Positions 11,048-23,243 of a stretch of DNA of 64,000 nt are shown here, piece by piece; position 1 is the stretch's first letter, and the number at the start of each line of letters is the position of its first letter. The translations under genes and the position numbers were made by a program. Origin of the DNA: Cryptomeria japonica (Eukaryota; Streptophyta; Pinopsida; Cupressales; Cupressaceae); contig NC_081414.1 of assembly GCF_030272615.1 (NCBI RefSeq), forward strand, positions 51,057,136 through 51,121,135, written 5' to 3'. Below the pieces are notes generated by a model, which saw nothing but the letters and a program-made list of their open reading frames with translations, was not told where the DNA came from and made no database searches.

Positions 11048-12477
11048 ACCCTAATCAATCTCTTGAAAAGTGAAACCCTTGGAAACTGAAGGCATTGAAC
11101 TCTCCAAAGCATTAGAGCATTGAAACCATGTAACAAAGGAAATCCCGAAAACCCTATACCCTCAACCATTTGAGCATTGAAACCATTAAAACAATGAGTG
11201 AATTCAAAATCCTTCAAGAAATTGGAACATTGAAATATTTGAAACACTGAAAACTTTGAAGATTCTATCATTCCAACCGAAAACCATTGAACTTTGCAAA
11301 GCATTGTAATAATTCCAACATATATCGATTCAAATCCTAGAACCCTCAAACAAAAATTTAGTTCGACATTGATTAGAAGCCATCAATACAAACAACGATG
11401 CAAGAAGTGTAAACCCGTCTTGTTGCAACAGTGAGAAAAAAAAAATAGCGGACCTTGAACAAAGGATTATGATTCCCTTTTGGCATGTAATTGTGTTCAA
11501 GAACACATCGTGTTGTGCTAAAAAACACAAAGACTTGCGGAAAGACAAAGAATGAGAAAAAAAATACCGAAATAGCAAAGGGAAGTATCCTTCAAACAAA
11601 AAACCGGAACCAACATGCCTTAGTGAGGACATTTCCCCACCTAGGTCGAAGGGGGAGCCTTTGTTGGTATTTCATAGCCATCGCAACGCGTCCTCGTCAT
11701 AGCCAAACCCTGTAAAAACCAAAGGAAACGCCAAACAGTGGAAAGGGGGAAAAAAATTGAGCAAAGTCCAGAATTTGAAGGAGAAAAACAAATCCTTTAC
11801 CCGACCGAAGGTGCGCACATTCTGGGTCCTTGCCGATTTGGTTGCATGCCATGGCGAACAAGAGGTAAGGTGATGGAAACCCTTCAATGGAGAAAGCATG
11901 CGAAATGGATGACTTTTTGTAGGAGTGAAATGCGAGGAGACGAATGCCATGAATGCCTCTCTACTTAAAAAACGTGATGGGATAGCTGAACGTAGGGCGA
12001 GTGGATGCGGAGTTAATGCGGCAGGTTGGAAAATTTGAAAGTGGTGGTGTCATTTTTGGAGGGAGAGCTTGGTGAAATGGGTTTCCGTCTACAAATTTGC
12101 CATGCATAAACTGCATTCAAGACTGGCGGAAGAAGTCGATAGCTAACAGGGTGGGTCAACCAATGTTTCAGTCTGGGGTACAAAACAACACTATTTCGCC
12201 ACCTTAGACCAATGCACACCAGACACGTAGCAAAACAAATGACTGGCCTTCCACCTCACGATTTTGGGTTTCCAACTCACCGGTTGAGTTGGGCAAGGGT
12301 CAAAGTTGGTCTTTGGGTCCATGTGGCGTCCCAAAGTTAGGGTGCGCACGTACTGGCGCCTCTCCCCTATCTTGAAAATGTTTTACATCAAAATTCTTTC
12401 GGAGGGATATATATATTCTATTAAAAGATGTAATACTATGGTTAATTTGAAATCTTAAAAAGGCTACATATAAAGTA
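11048..12477. other. Noncoding stretch before the nested cluster
   Basis: The CATTGAAAC-type repeats fade by about 11340. The rest has short open frames on both strands without recognisable domains. A second block of the dispersed repeat occurs at 12296-12360. No gene supported. Confidence 0.45.
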
Positions 12478-12482
12478 ATTAT

Positions 12483-13041
12483 TGTACGCAGAAAAATGTG
12501 GTGATCAAAATGAATAAATCGAGATCAGATGACCTACATATCAATGAGACTCTTAGTGCAAATATAAACTAATTTAAACTAGTTTAACTTCCCAAGGGGT
12601 GTCCCATTGTTCTCTATCTCACGGGATCCCTAAAGTCAATGTTTTACTCTTAGATCGTTGAGCAAATGACTTAGGAATGACAACTCCATGAACGGGTGAT
12701 ATTGTGATCTATATGCATGAATGCATTCTAAGATCTAGATTATATATTAAAAGCTATGATGATTAAATTAAGATGAAGATAGTGATATGATAATGAGATT
12801 AACAAATTATCCTAACATGATAAACTAGTATGAGATTTTATGATATGAAATGAAATGCTTCTAAATGTTTATGATGATATTTTAACAAAGAGAGGCTAAA
12901 ATTCTTGGTAAATTAGACTATAATGTAGATGCATGAAAAATTGGATATGGAGAATGAGGAATGAGAGCTCTATTTATAGGAAAAATAGGGCAATGGGTGG
13001 TTAAGATCGAATAATCTTAGCAATGGTTAGGATTGAAAGTT
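12483..13041 (-). mobile_element. GypA 3' LTR, first part (interrupted by the LINE)
   Basis: Aligns with 57993-58524 of the other LTR: TGTACGCAG start, GATCAAAATGAATAAAT, CCATTGTTCTCTATCTCA and the TATTTATAGG promoter box all recur. It breaks at 13041, after GGATTGAAAGTT. The missing half resumes at 29765. In element orientation this is the R/U5 side of the LTR. Confidence 0.93.
12970..12979 (-). promoter_or_regulatory. TATA box in the GypA left LTR
   Basis: CTATAAATAG on the minus strand, matching the same box at 58470-58479 in the other LTR. It sits about 490 bp from the LTR end. The LINE insertion at 13041 cuts about 60 bp upstream of it, separating it from U3. Confidence 0.6.
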
Positions 13042-13664
13042 TCTTAATCGATTTCAAAAGAAAAAACCTAGTTAATAAGAGAGTTGATTTTTTGAAGATG
13101 ACATGCATGTAGAAGCTCGTTGATGACCGAGCTAGGGTTTTGATTCCCTAGCTCGTGCAGTTCTGTAGGTGTGTCGACGGGGGAGGGAAGTGCAGGCGTG
13201 GTGGCAGTTAGCAGGGGGAGTAGAGGCTGGGCAGGGTGCAACTGCGGGTGTGGAGAGAGGTTCGGGGGGGCTTCGGGGGGAGCCTTGGTCGTGAGCAGTT
13301 GGGCCTCTGGTGTGCGGGGAGCCATGGGTTTTCTGGGGGGTAGGGGGAGCCATGGGTTTTCAGGGGGACAGGGGCTTTGGCTGGATCATTTTTTCAGTGG
13401 CGCTTGGGAGGGGTGGGGTCGCGGGTGTCGTGCCTTCCCGAGGGGCCCTTTGGGGGTGTGGGTCTTTCTTAACCTTGTATCATTTTTTTATTTTTATTTT
13501 TGAATCCCGATGGCGAGTACTGGGTGTGAGGCTTCGCAGGTTCCTCCCGCCATGGATTTTCGTGCTGTGGTGGGCTCAAAACCCCCACTCCAAAGTATGA
13601 AGACTTTTAATAATAACTTTTCTCATCTGAATCGGGATCGGGGAGTGCTGGTAGTTATCGCTTA
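13042..13664 (+). other. LINE 5' leader, strongly G-rich
   Basis: The leader contains the inverted repeat GAGCTAGGG/CCCTAGCTC at about 13129-13162. From about 13180 to 13455 the plus strand is full of GGGG runs, unlike the AT-rich surroundings. Open frames here, on both strands, are by-products of the base bias and are not called as genes. L1 promoters are internal to the leader, so promoter function is possible but not shown. Confidence 0.6.
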
Positions 13665-14310
13665 ATGAAGATTAATGGTTGCCTGAAGAGATGCAGTGAA
13701 AGGCCGAAGCTAGTTATTCCTCCCGAGTTGATAGCTGAGGACGTTGAGTACTTTTCAAAACACTCGATATACTGCAAGTTTTTGGGAATGAGGGTTTCTT
13801 TGCAGTTCATGGAAAACTGGGCGCAGAGGACTTGGGCTCCGAAAGGGGAAATGGAGATTATGCTGCTGGCAAACAACTATTTCATGGTTACTTTCAATTG
13901 CATGCAGGATCGCAATAGGGTCTTTGAAGGGGGCCCATATTTTTACAACTAGGTGGGGTTGTTCATCAAACCTTGGCATGCGGGGTTTAACCCCTCGGAG
14001 GAGCTCCCAAATAGGGTTCCTGTGTGGGTTCGGTTACCACATTTTCCTATGGAATGCTGTCGGGAGGATGTGCTATGGTTGTTGGCCGGATTGCTAGGGA
14101 AGCCAGTGGGATCTTCATCGCAAACCCTAGGGAGAAAGGTAATGACCTTTGCGCGTATCTATGTTGAAATTGATTTTAGTAAACCTTTGCTAGATGCTAT
14201 AGATATGTGTGAGGGCTCTTACTCATGGGTTCAACAACTAGATTATGAGACTTTACCTTTTTGATGTAATCTTTGTCACGAGTATGGTCATTTATAGCGT
14301 AAGTGCCCTA
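13665..14310 (+). pseudogene. LINE ORF1: nucleic-acid-binding protein (DUF4283 type) with zinc knuckle
   Basis: One frame from ATG 13665, broken by TAG at 13950 and TGA at 14262. It reads KLVIPPELIAEDVEYF, FMENWAQRTWAPKGEME, NNYFMVTFNCMQDRNRVFEG, GGPYFYN, then VPVWVRLPHFPMECC, LLGKPVG and GRKVMTFARIYVEIDFSKPL, the usual order of the DUF4283 domain in plant L1 ORF1. A zinc knuckle C-N-L-C-H-E-Y-G-H then RKC follows at about 14265-14306, with a TAG inside. ORF1 proteins coat LINE RNA. The downstream part to about 14890 is charged and poorly conserved. Confidence 0.85.
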
Positions 14311-14906
14311 GATATAAACCGGTGGCGCGCCAACCTCAACAGCTGGCCCAGAGTCAAGATAGGGCTGATAACGGAAAAGCTACTATGTCGGCTGAGGTAG
14401 TGGGTGTTGGAATAGGAATCGAGGACAAAAGAGGTCCTTATAGGAGAGACAAGAGGAGGATACCTTTAACAGATTTGAGGTCTTGGATTACCTGAGCCAG
14501 CAGGAAGTGAACCCGGGGTTAACTCCATTGGACCAAGGTGCTTCAGGGGGGGGTCCGGAAAGATTAATTGAGGATTTTACCCAGGCTCTACAAGTGATTG
14601 GAAGTCAACAAATGGAGATGGATCAACCAATTGGGGTTTAGTTGGGTCTCACTCCTGGTTTAGAGGTGAATTTGGTTGGGGGGAGGGATCTCCGATAGCC
14701 CTGAAATTGGAACCGGATGGGGCTAAAAGTATTAAATCTTCTATTCACCTGGGTCTGCATCAGAAAGATATTAAGAAAAGTGCTACAGAGAAGAACTCGA
14801 AGGTTGACAGAAAGAAGGATTTGGATAAAATCAAATTGATGGGAGAGAATTTGGTTGAGTTAGGGTCAGTAAAGACTTTGGATTCTCACTTTTCCAATCC
14901 TCCTAA

Positions 14907-17900
14907 ATGATTGTGCTCTCATGGAATGTAAGGGGATTGAATAGAGGCCCTAGACAACAAGTTGTTTGGGATTTGATTAGGAATCATTCTCCTGATGTCC
15001 TGTTCTTGCAAGAAACTAAACTCTCGGTGGAGAGCATGATGGGTTTGGTGTCGAAGCTCTGGGGGCGGGGCAAGTGTCAGTGTATTGGGGTAGCTAGTTC
15101 CTCTGGAGGGGTGGCTTGTCTTTGGAACCCCTCAAGGATTTGCCCAGTCTGGTAGGTGGCTTCTAGATGTTCGTTATCTGGGGTCGCCTCTAGTCTTGAG
15201 ACCAAAGATCTTATTTTGTTTACCAATATCTATGCCCCTACCGACCTTCAGGGAAAGCATAACTTATGGTCTCATATTTCTGGTATACGAAGGCTGGTCC
15301 CTTTTGATCCTTGGATTATGGCGGGAGACTTTAGTGCTATCCTAGAGTTGAGTGAGAAGAAGAGGGGTGTCATGCGGTTGGAGCCTTCTTCTCTCCTTTT
15401 TTGGGATAGTATCTCATCGCTGCATCTTGTTGACATTAAGCCTAGTAATGGTTTGTTCACTTGGAACAATAGGAGGGTGGGGGAGTGTTGGATTGCAGAG
15501 AGGTTGGATCAATTTATGGTTTCCAATTTTTGGGTTGGTGGGGGGTGGTCCAGTAGTTCGGAGATTCTTGACTGGAGAGGGTTAGACCACTGGCCTATCA
15601 AGCTGGCTTCTTCTTCTACCCGGGTTGCTCATTCTGCTTCATTCAAATTCCAACTTATGTGGCTTCAGGACCCTTCTTTGCTAGCTCTTGTTGAGCAATG
15701 GTGGCAGAAGGGGAGACCGGCCTTTGGCACTTCTATGTACACTTTTACCAAGCAACTGTAGTTTGTGAAGTCTCAACTTAAACAGTGGAATCGACAGGGT
15801 TTTGGGAACATTTTTCAAGCTAAGAAAGCTGCCCAATCAGTTTTAAATGGTATCACCAGTGAAATCAGAGAGTAGGGTTTGTCTGAAGCTTTTCTTAGAG
15901 AGGAGGACATGGTTGTCAAGGCTTTAGAGGAATGGGAGCTCAGGGAGGAAATGTACTGAAAACAAAGAGCTCGTATTGATTGGCTTCAGGCAGGTGATAA
16001 GAACACTGCTTTCTTTTTCAACTCTGTGAAAGCAAGACACCATGGAAACTCCATTTTGGCTCTAGTCAATGATAGAGGGGAGGTGTTATTATCCTTGCAG
16101 GAGATATCTAGGGGGCTTTATAGTATTTCTGATCTCTCTTCAGCGAGGATTCTCAGGGGGAATTGGAGGAGGAGAACCAGGTTCTTGCTTGCATTCCTCC
16201 TATTGTTACTGGGGAGATGAATGAGCAACTTATGGGCCCTATTGGGATGGAAGAGCTCGAGAGGATTATTTTTCTCACGAGGGAAGGAAAATCCCCTGAG
16301 CCAGATTGGTTCTCGGTTGAATTCTTTCAAAAGTTATGGGATATCATCAAACTGGACTTACTGGAAGTAGTCCATGAGTCCCAGAGGAATAAGCAGATGC
16401 TTCAGGCCTTGAATGTGACTTTCATTGCGCTAATCTCCAAGTGTGATGGGGCTGACAGGTTAGGCCAGTTTCGCCCTATATCTCTCTGCAATGTGATTTA
16501 CAAGATCATCTCTAAGATGATAGCAGAAAGACTTAACAAGTGTCTGGGGGAGGTCATCTCTGAGGAACGGAGCGGGTTTGTGGAAGGGCATCAAATTCTA
16601 GATGGTGTGGTCATTGCTACGGAGACCATTCATTCTATGGCAACCTCTAAGGAAAATGCTATGTTTATCAAGTTGGATATGGCCAAGGCTTATGATTGAG
16701 TTCATTGGTCATTCCTCCAGAAGATCCTTAGGGCTTTTGGTTTTTCTGAGGAATGGATCCAGTGGGTTATGAGTGGAGTTACATCCACCTCTTTCTTAGT
16801 GCTAATCAATGGTGATCATACAGAGCTATTTGGTGCATCTAGGGGCCTTCGCCAGGGGGACCCCCTCTCCCCTTACTTATTCATTCTCCTAGTTGAGGGC
16901 CTGGGGAGGTTGATCAAGCATAATTTGGGCTTGGGTAGAATTCAGGGTTGGAGCTGGGGTAATGACTTGCAATCGTAGTCTCATTTGCAGTTTGTTGATG
17001 ACATGACCTTGATGGGACTTGCTTGGATCAGAGAAGCTACGAATCTGCGGAAGGTTCTAGATGTTTATCTGGTAGCCTCGGGTCAGTTGATCAATGAAGA
17101 TAAATCTTCTTTCCTTTTCTTCAACACCCCTGGCACTATTCAAAGGAGGATTGCTCTTATCTTGAGATTCCAAGTTGGCTCTTTTCCCTTGATTTATTTG
17201 GGTATTCCTATCTCTCCAAGTAACCCCCCTCGGGAGTCATGGTAGGGTATCTTGGATAAATTCCGCTCGAAGGTTGATCATTGGACTCATAGATGGTTAT
17301 CTTTTGCTGGGAGGGTTCAACTAATTTAGTCGGTGGTTCAGGCTCTTTCGACTTATCGTTGTATGCTTCAAGTGGCTCCTAAGTGGTTCTTGAAGGGTTT
17401 GGACTCTTTGGCAAGACAATTCTTATGGGCAAGCAATCTATCCTCTTCTAAATGGAGTCTTGTCAATTGGGACTTGGTGTGTCGCCCGAAGCAGGCGGGG
17501 GGGGCTTGGTTTATGGCAAACTATCTTATTCGGGGTGGATCGAGTGGCCAAATTGTATTGGAGGTGGTGTGTCGAGTAGGATCTTGGCTGGGCTAAGATT
17601 TTGGCTTACAAATATATGCAGAGGATCCCAGTGCAGGAGGTCCCAAGATATTCACTTGAGGGAAAAGGCTCTATGATTTGGTACACTCTCAAGAAGGGGG
17701 CCTCTCTCATTAAGGAAGGTCTCTTTTGGATTTGCAGGAGGGGGGAAGAGGTCCTTTTCTGGAATGACTCCTGGGATGGGTACCCCCTATCCTTGATCAG
17801 TTTCCTAATCTTGGGAACCTTAGCTAGAGGTTTTTGGAGGTAGGGTGGTCAAGGGTGAGCGACTTCAAGGTTGTTTACAAGTGTGGGCGGCTGGAGTTGG

Positions 17901-18067
17901 AGTGGTGGAAGGATCCTAATGAGTGGCCGATTGTAGGGATGGAGGAAGAGTGAGCGGAGTTGCATGTCATTCTAGCAAGTAGAAACTGTAGTGGAATCAA
18001 GGGTCGGGATGGACTTGCTTGGTCTCTGAATCCTAAGGGCATCTTTTCCATAGCTAGTGGTTACCGG
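14907..18067 (+). pseudogene. LINE ORF2, 5' part: endonuclease and reverse transcriptase
   Basis: ATG 14907 opens an apurinic-type endonuclease: LSWNVRGLNRGPRQ, LFLQETKL, LFTNIYAPTD, PWIMAGDFSAIL, GLFTWNNRR, RLDQFMVSN and a degenerate LDHWPIKL (SDHWP expected). A linker with WNRQGFGNIF and RARIDWLQAGDKNTAFFF follows. After a frameshift near 16100 the reverse transcriptase begins (about 16163): KSPEPDWF, KCDGADRLGQFRPISLCNVIYKIISKMIAERL, ERSGFVEGHQI, KLDMAKAYD, ASRGLRQGDPLSPYLFILLVEGL, and the catalytic box FVDD at 16991-17002 (YADD in most L1). Another frameshift lies near 17600. Stops occur at 15153, 15759, 15879, 15957, 16697, 16976, 17243 and 17327. The frame is cut at 18067 by GypC. Confidence 0.95.
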
Positions 18068-18410
18068 TGTTAGGGGTAAAAACATATGTTAGTATGAATA
18101 ATAATTATAAGTGTGTTATGTGTGTTTATGCTTTGCTATTGCCAAGAGGTTCCCGTCTGGTAGTTGGGAGTTGGTGACAGTTGGCACTTGGCCAACCGTC
18201 GGGTCTATATATTGTTTGGTTGGAACCTCGGCAGGGGGGATCATGTATGAACAATTCGGGACACTGGAATAAAGATATAACTTTCTGGTCTAATTATTAT
18301 CATCTATCATTTATGTTATGACGTAGAATTGTTCTGTTCTATAAATTCTTGGTATGTGCAGGAACTACTGTGTATTGATTATTCACCAACTATACCTTTA
18401 GGACTAAACA
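18068..18410 (+). mobile_element. GypC 5' LTR
   Basis: 343 bp, TGTTAGGGGTAAAAAC to GGACTAAACA, aligned along its length with 28162-28503. It holds a TATATATT box at 18206-18213 and AATAAAG at about 18270. Confidence 0.95.
18206..18213 (+). promoter_or_regulatory. TATA box in the GypC 5' LTR
   Basis: TATATATT, 139 bp into the LTR, with the corresponding TATATATT in the 3' LTR near 28299. Position fits a U3 promoter. Confidence 0.5.
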
Positions 18411-18413
18411 TTT

Positions 18414-18432
18414 TGGTGTTGTTGCCTGAACG
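18414..18432 (+). other. GypC primer-binding site, degenerate tRNA-Asp type
   Basis: TGGTGTTGTTGCCTGAACG lies 3 bp after the LTR. The plant tRNA-Asp primer site is TGGCGCCGTTGCCGGGGA; several differences are C to T, as expected from decay of methylated cytosines. Assignment is from recalled tRNA sequence. Confidence 0.55.
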
Positions 18433-18470
18433 AACCTGGGGATAACTATGGTGGCAGGCGGAAGAAATTA

Positions 18471-20340
18471 ATGGGCCGACCGTTTAACCAACAATTAATT
18501 GTCGTGGACAACGACATGCATGAGGAGAGTACCATGGAAGAGGAACAAGAGGATCAGTTGACGACAGACTTGCTGGAGTTGTGGGACGTGTCGGTCACGC
18601 AGTATGTGCAACGAGAGGCTCAGGAGAGAGACGTCTCGGAAGGCACGGTACGTGGTGAACTCACCGTCAACACCCCTGTCTTTGACCTACTCGGGAGCAT
18701 CCCAAGGTTACTCGCCAGAAACTTGATTGCATGTCAAGACCAAAGAGAAGAAACAACAAAGGAACTTCGACGGCAACAAGTCCTCTGACTGTACGAAGAG
18801 CGGAGTCGTAGGGAGGATGAGGAGAGGGAAGCCAGTCAGCGCCGTACCTTTGGCACTTGATGCCCCTACGACCAAACAAAGATAGACGTGCCACTACTAC
18901 CAGAGGAGTAAACGAAGGAACTGTATGGAGATCCCTCTGTATAAAAGAATAGGCCGACAAGAGACGGTGACTAAGAGAGGTTTCCGACTCGAGGAGTCCG
19001 AAGAAACATAGCAGAAGTCGGAGTCGTAGTCAGGAGAGGCAAAAACCGTGTACCTGGAAGGAGTTGGCCAAGGTCACCAGGAACTTGCCACTTCCAGACG
19101 TAGTGGAGGAAGATCTCGCTGACCAGGCCCCACACTCGACGTCAAGTGATGAAGACTCCAAAACTGAATCACAAAGTACCCAATCAGAATTTTCTGAACA
19201 AGGAGAGGAGGTGGTACGAGACCTGCACGAGGAAATCACCACTATTTTCAAAGCAATGTTGTCTGGCATTAAAAACTTGTCCTTGCCGGAGGGCATCAAA
19301 ATAGGAAGATCGGATCCAGAAACCCTGGGAAGGAGGGACTATAGAAGTGAAGGTGACCAAAGTCCGGTTGGCAGGGACCCAACTAGACTAGGAGCGTACG
19401 GTACCCTCCGAACACATAGCACCTTCCCGGCATATAACCATTTCCAGGCTTTGCATAAAATCGCACAGAAAAAAATGATGGCACACACCCCAGAGAAACA
19501 AAAACTTCCAAAATTCATGGGCGATGGGTCAGAGGACCCCGTACGGAATTGCAAGACATACGTCACCATCTGGGAAGCAAATGGCTAGGATGACCAGGAC
19601 TACTGGGTAAAGGCATTTCCGGCCACTTTGTGGGGAATAGCTATTGACTGGTACACAGACCTTGATGCTCAACATAAAACATCTTGGAGCAATCTAAAGA
19701 AGGCCTTCGAGGAAGAATTCAAACTCCTATGGGACAACAACAAGATTGTGGTGGAAATTTACAACACCAAACAAGCAAAAAATGAAAGTGTACGCGCATA
19801 TAACAGAAGGCTGAGGGAATTGCTGAACAAAATGGAGAACCAGCTGGCAAATGGCCTCAAGAAGTAGTGGTTCGTGGAAGGATTGGTACCATCCCTGAGA
19901 AGGACGATGAAAGTAGTCCCTCCGCCATCGTACGATGAAGCAAACAACCACGCCATGGATATTGAAAGTGAAAACAAGACATCATGGGGGAAGTGACGGA
20001 CCAGCGATGGTGACAGCACGGACGATGACAGTGATGGGGGATCCAAAACCGTGCAAGCACTCCGCAAAGATATGATGAGGATGATGAAGGAGTTAAAAGG
20101 TGACAAAGAAAGTGGTAGGGAAGGAAAAGAACTATGGTGTACTGACTGCAAGACTGAAGGACACACTAAAGGAGGTTGTCCTCGTAAAACCTTCTGTGAC
20201 ATCTACCAAATAATGGGACATTCCACCAAGGAATGCCCGTACAACTTGAAGGCATGGAGCACACAAGTTCTCCACCCAACCTGACCAAACCACACCACCG
20301 GCAACACCGCCAAGGCCAACAACAAACCCTGATGCCTCAC
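18471..20340 (+). pseudogene. GypC gag: capsid-like region and first zinc knuckles
   Basis: From ATG 18471 an acidic, coiled-coil-like N-terminus (QYVQREAQERDVSEG, later RSRREDEEREASQRR) continues into the gag domain at about 19490-19900: KLPKFMGDGSEDP, FPATLWGIAIDWYTDL, WSNLKKAFEEEFKLLWDNNK and YNTKQAKNESVRAYNRRLREL. A zinc knuckle C-T-D-C-K-T-E-G-H then GGC is at about 20140-20182, and a second, C-D-I-Y-Q-I-M-G-H then EC, has lost one cysteine. Breaks include TGA/TAG after QQVL (18786), TAG at 19586 and TAG at 19865. Confidence 0.88.
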
Positions 20341-20432
20341 CCGGAGGGTACATAAACAATTGGCGGGGTAACAACAGATCCAATAATAACACACCGAGGA
20401 GCAGAATTCAATATGACGGGAAGGGGCGACCC

Positions 20433-21320
20433 ATGATTCAATGCAGGAAGTGCAATGAATGGAGTCATTTTGCACGAGAATGCCAAAATGGAGGTGATGT
20501 AGGAAGTTTGCTGTGCAGATGGTGCAGTCTAGGAATTTACGAGGACATAGATTGTCCAAAGCAAAAAGGGGTGAACATGCTCGATGTGGAGGGATCAAGG
20601 GAAGACATGTTGGATATCACAAGGTTGCAAAACAAGAAAGCCATGTACCCAGACCCTCGCACAGGAAAAGAAAAACTTCAGGAGGCAAGGGCGGATATCC
20701 AGCAAGCGATGGCTGGAGAGCGGAGGGCCTTGCACCTGGCCGCCGATACACCAGTCCGGCCGGAACCAGAGAAGACTATCATCAAGCAGATGTTACAAAC
20801 CACAATACCCGTGCGGGTGTACGACCTTCTGCAGACCATGCCACAGATAAGGATGGCTTTGACAAATATAACCATGGACACTACCCCTGGACATGAGCAC
20901 CAAACGGTGGCGGAACCATGTAGTATGGACCCGGTGAAGGAATATTGTACGGATGCCATGAATCCTATGCTACTCACGGTGGGCGTCGGACGGAAACCAA
21001 CAGTAGTAGAGATGGATATAATGGGGCGAAAGCTTACAAACACCATTGTTGATGGTGGGTTCAGAGTCAACGTACTACCCGAGGGAACTTGGCGAAGCCT
21101 CGGCAAGTCTACACTCTGGCCACCAACCTTCCACCTGGTTGGTGCCGACCAACACGGTATCAAACCCCTCGATACCTTGATGGCACAAAAGGTGTTAATC
21201 GAGACGCAACAGTTCCTTCTAGATTTTGTAGTCATTCCGCTAGAAAGGAAAGCGTACGATGCTCTTCTAGGAAAGGGGTGGCTGATCATGGCCAAAGCTA
21301 ATCATAACTAGAAAAGGAAT
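20433..21320 (+). pseudogene. GypC zinc knuckle and aspartic protease
   Basis: Frame 20433-21311 starts with another zinc knuckle, C-R-K-C-N-E-W-S-H then REC, and a related CRWCS element. A charged linker follows. The protease core is at about 20960-21290: MDIMGRKLTNTIVDGGFRVN then VLP, and ending in YDALLGKGWL. The catalytic triad is DGG, as in many plant gypsy proteases, rather than DSG or DTG. The frame ends at TAG 21309 and the sequence continues in frame with NTLSIES. Confidence 0.85.
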
Positions 21321-21739
21321 ACGCTCTCAATCGAGAGTGATGGTCATAAGTATGTAATTGATCTCAGGAACCAGTTCGTCAGCGAAGAGCTCGCGTCATC
21401 TGACTCCAACGTAGAAGATTCCAATCGATGGGAGTGGGGCTTTGAAGAAGGCAGAGGAGGGCAAGAGCCCGACGAGGAAGGAGTGTTAGAATTGGACGAG
21501 TGTTCGGAGGATGGAGCCAGTTCAATGGCGGGACTTTTTCATTGGAAAATGGAGGACTATGAGGTTTTCCACCCGGAATGTCACATGCTACAAATATGTG
21601 AGTTAGGAGAATCAAGCAGGGGGATGGAAGAACAATCCTTTCCCCCAGAGTACGGTAGATATCAAGAAGGAATGGCAAGAGTGGATGATACACCAGCACA
21701 CACGTTTGAAAGGGATAAACCCATCAAGTATGAGGAATG

Positions 21740-23243
21740 AGATGTGGAGAAGATTAACCTGGGCAACGAAGCGGAACCCCAGGTGATACTAGTAGGAGAT
21801 GACTGGAACCTGGTGCTGAAGGCAACAACCTTCAAGATATTTCTGGAATATAAAGATGTCTTTGCCTAGACCTACAAAGAATTGAAGGGGGTACCACTGG
21901 AGCTGTGCGTGCATCGCATAACCCTCATATCTGGAGCCCAATCGGTACGAAGGAGGCCGTACACGATGAACAAAAACTACACAACCAGAGTCAATGAGGA
22001 GATCAACAAAATGCTAGAAGCAGGGATTATATTCAAAGTGGAGACAAGTGACTGGGTCTCCCCAATAGTCATCTGCCTTTAAAAAGAGGCTTATCAGATA
22101 AGGATATGTGTGGATTTCAGGTACCTAAATGCAATAACCATAAAAGATCCATTTCCAATCCGATTCACTGACAGTATCCTAGAAGAAGTCATCGGGCATG
22201 AGATATACACATTCATGGATGGATTCTCTAGGTACAATCAGATAAGTATTGTGGAAGAGGATAAGATGAAGACCACATTCGTGGCGGAGGAAGGAGTGTA
22301 CGCCTATAATCACATACCCTTCGGGCTATGCAACGCACTGGCAACCTTCCAGTGAATAATTCTGCACATTTTTGACAAGATGTCAGTAGGGAATTTCAGA
22401 GCATTCCTGGATGACTGGTCGATTTTCAGTGATCAGGACACCCATTTAAAGGCTTTGGGGGAGTGTATGGAAAGGTGTCGGAAGGCTAGGCTAGCCCTGA
22501 ACCCAAAGAAGTGCAGATTTATGGTACCACAAGGGAAAATCCTGGGCCACATCGTCTATAAGGAAGGACTGAAGATAGACCCAGACAAAATAAGAGTAAT
22601 TGTCAACATGGAAAGCCCAACGAATGTAACAGGGGTGAAATCATTCCTCGGCCACGTAGGCTACTACCGAAGATTCATCAAGGGCTTTGCGTAGGTGTCA
22701 TGGCCATTAGATAAGTTGATAAGGAAGGGAGAGCCATTTGTATGGGGTACGGAGCAAGAAGAAGCCTTCACAAAATTAAAAGACCAACTAGTGAGTGCAC
22801 TGATATTGGTATACCCAAACTGGAACAAAGAATTTCACGTGCACATGGATGCCTCCAACTTTGCAATTGGTGCTACCCTCGCTCAGGTAGGGGTACAAGG
22901 ACTAGACCATTTCATCTTCTTCGCAAGTTGACTCCTGTCAAAAGTAGAAAGAAACTATAGCACAATAGAGCGAGAGGTACTAGGGATGGTGTATGCAGTA
23001 CAGAAGTTCCGACAGTACTTGTTGGCTACACCATTCACCTTTTATGTGGACCACCAGGCACTAATGTACCTAGTGAATAAACCAATCATCCAAGGGAGGG
23101 TAAGTCGGTGGCTACTGCTTTTACAAGAATTCACCTTCACCATTGTCATACGGCCAGGGAAGTCCCATGTGATAGCAGACTAGCTATCAAGGATCAGATC
23201 AAGAGAACTGACCGAGGGAGTAAATGAAGACTTCCCAGATGCA
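21740..23243 (+). pseudogene. GypC reverse transcriptase and RNase H
   Basis: Reverse transcriptase: VNEEINKMLEAGIIF, SDWVSPIVIC, IRICVDFRYLNAITIKDPFP, FMDGFSRYNQISI, the catalytic FLDDWSIFSD at about 22404-22433, LNPKKCRFMV and FLGHVGYYRRFIKGFA. RNase H follows with all the expected landmarks: FVWGTEQEEAFTKLK, VHMDASNFAIGATLAQ with the first catalytic Asp, NYSTIEREVLGMVYAV, YVDHQALMYLV and SRWLLLLQEF. Internal stops are TAG 21866, TAA 22080, TGA 22353, TAG 22692, TGA 22929 and TAG 23181. The intact HMDAS box contrasts with GypA and GypB. Confidence 0.93.

Noticed and set aside
13068-13600. Overlapping open frames on both strands in the G-rich LINE leader.
   Set aside because: They come from strong base bias (Pro/Gly-rich translations) and match no family.
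19759-20598. Long minus-strand frames opposite GypC gag and protease, including 20678-21295.
   Set aside because: Shadows of the coding strand; the plus-strand frames carry gag, zinc-knuckle and protease motifs.
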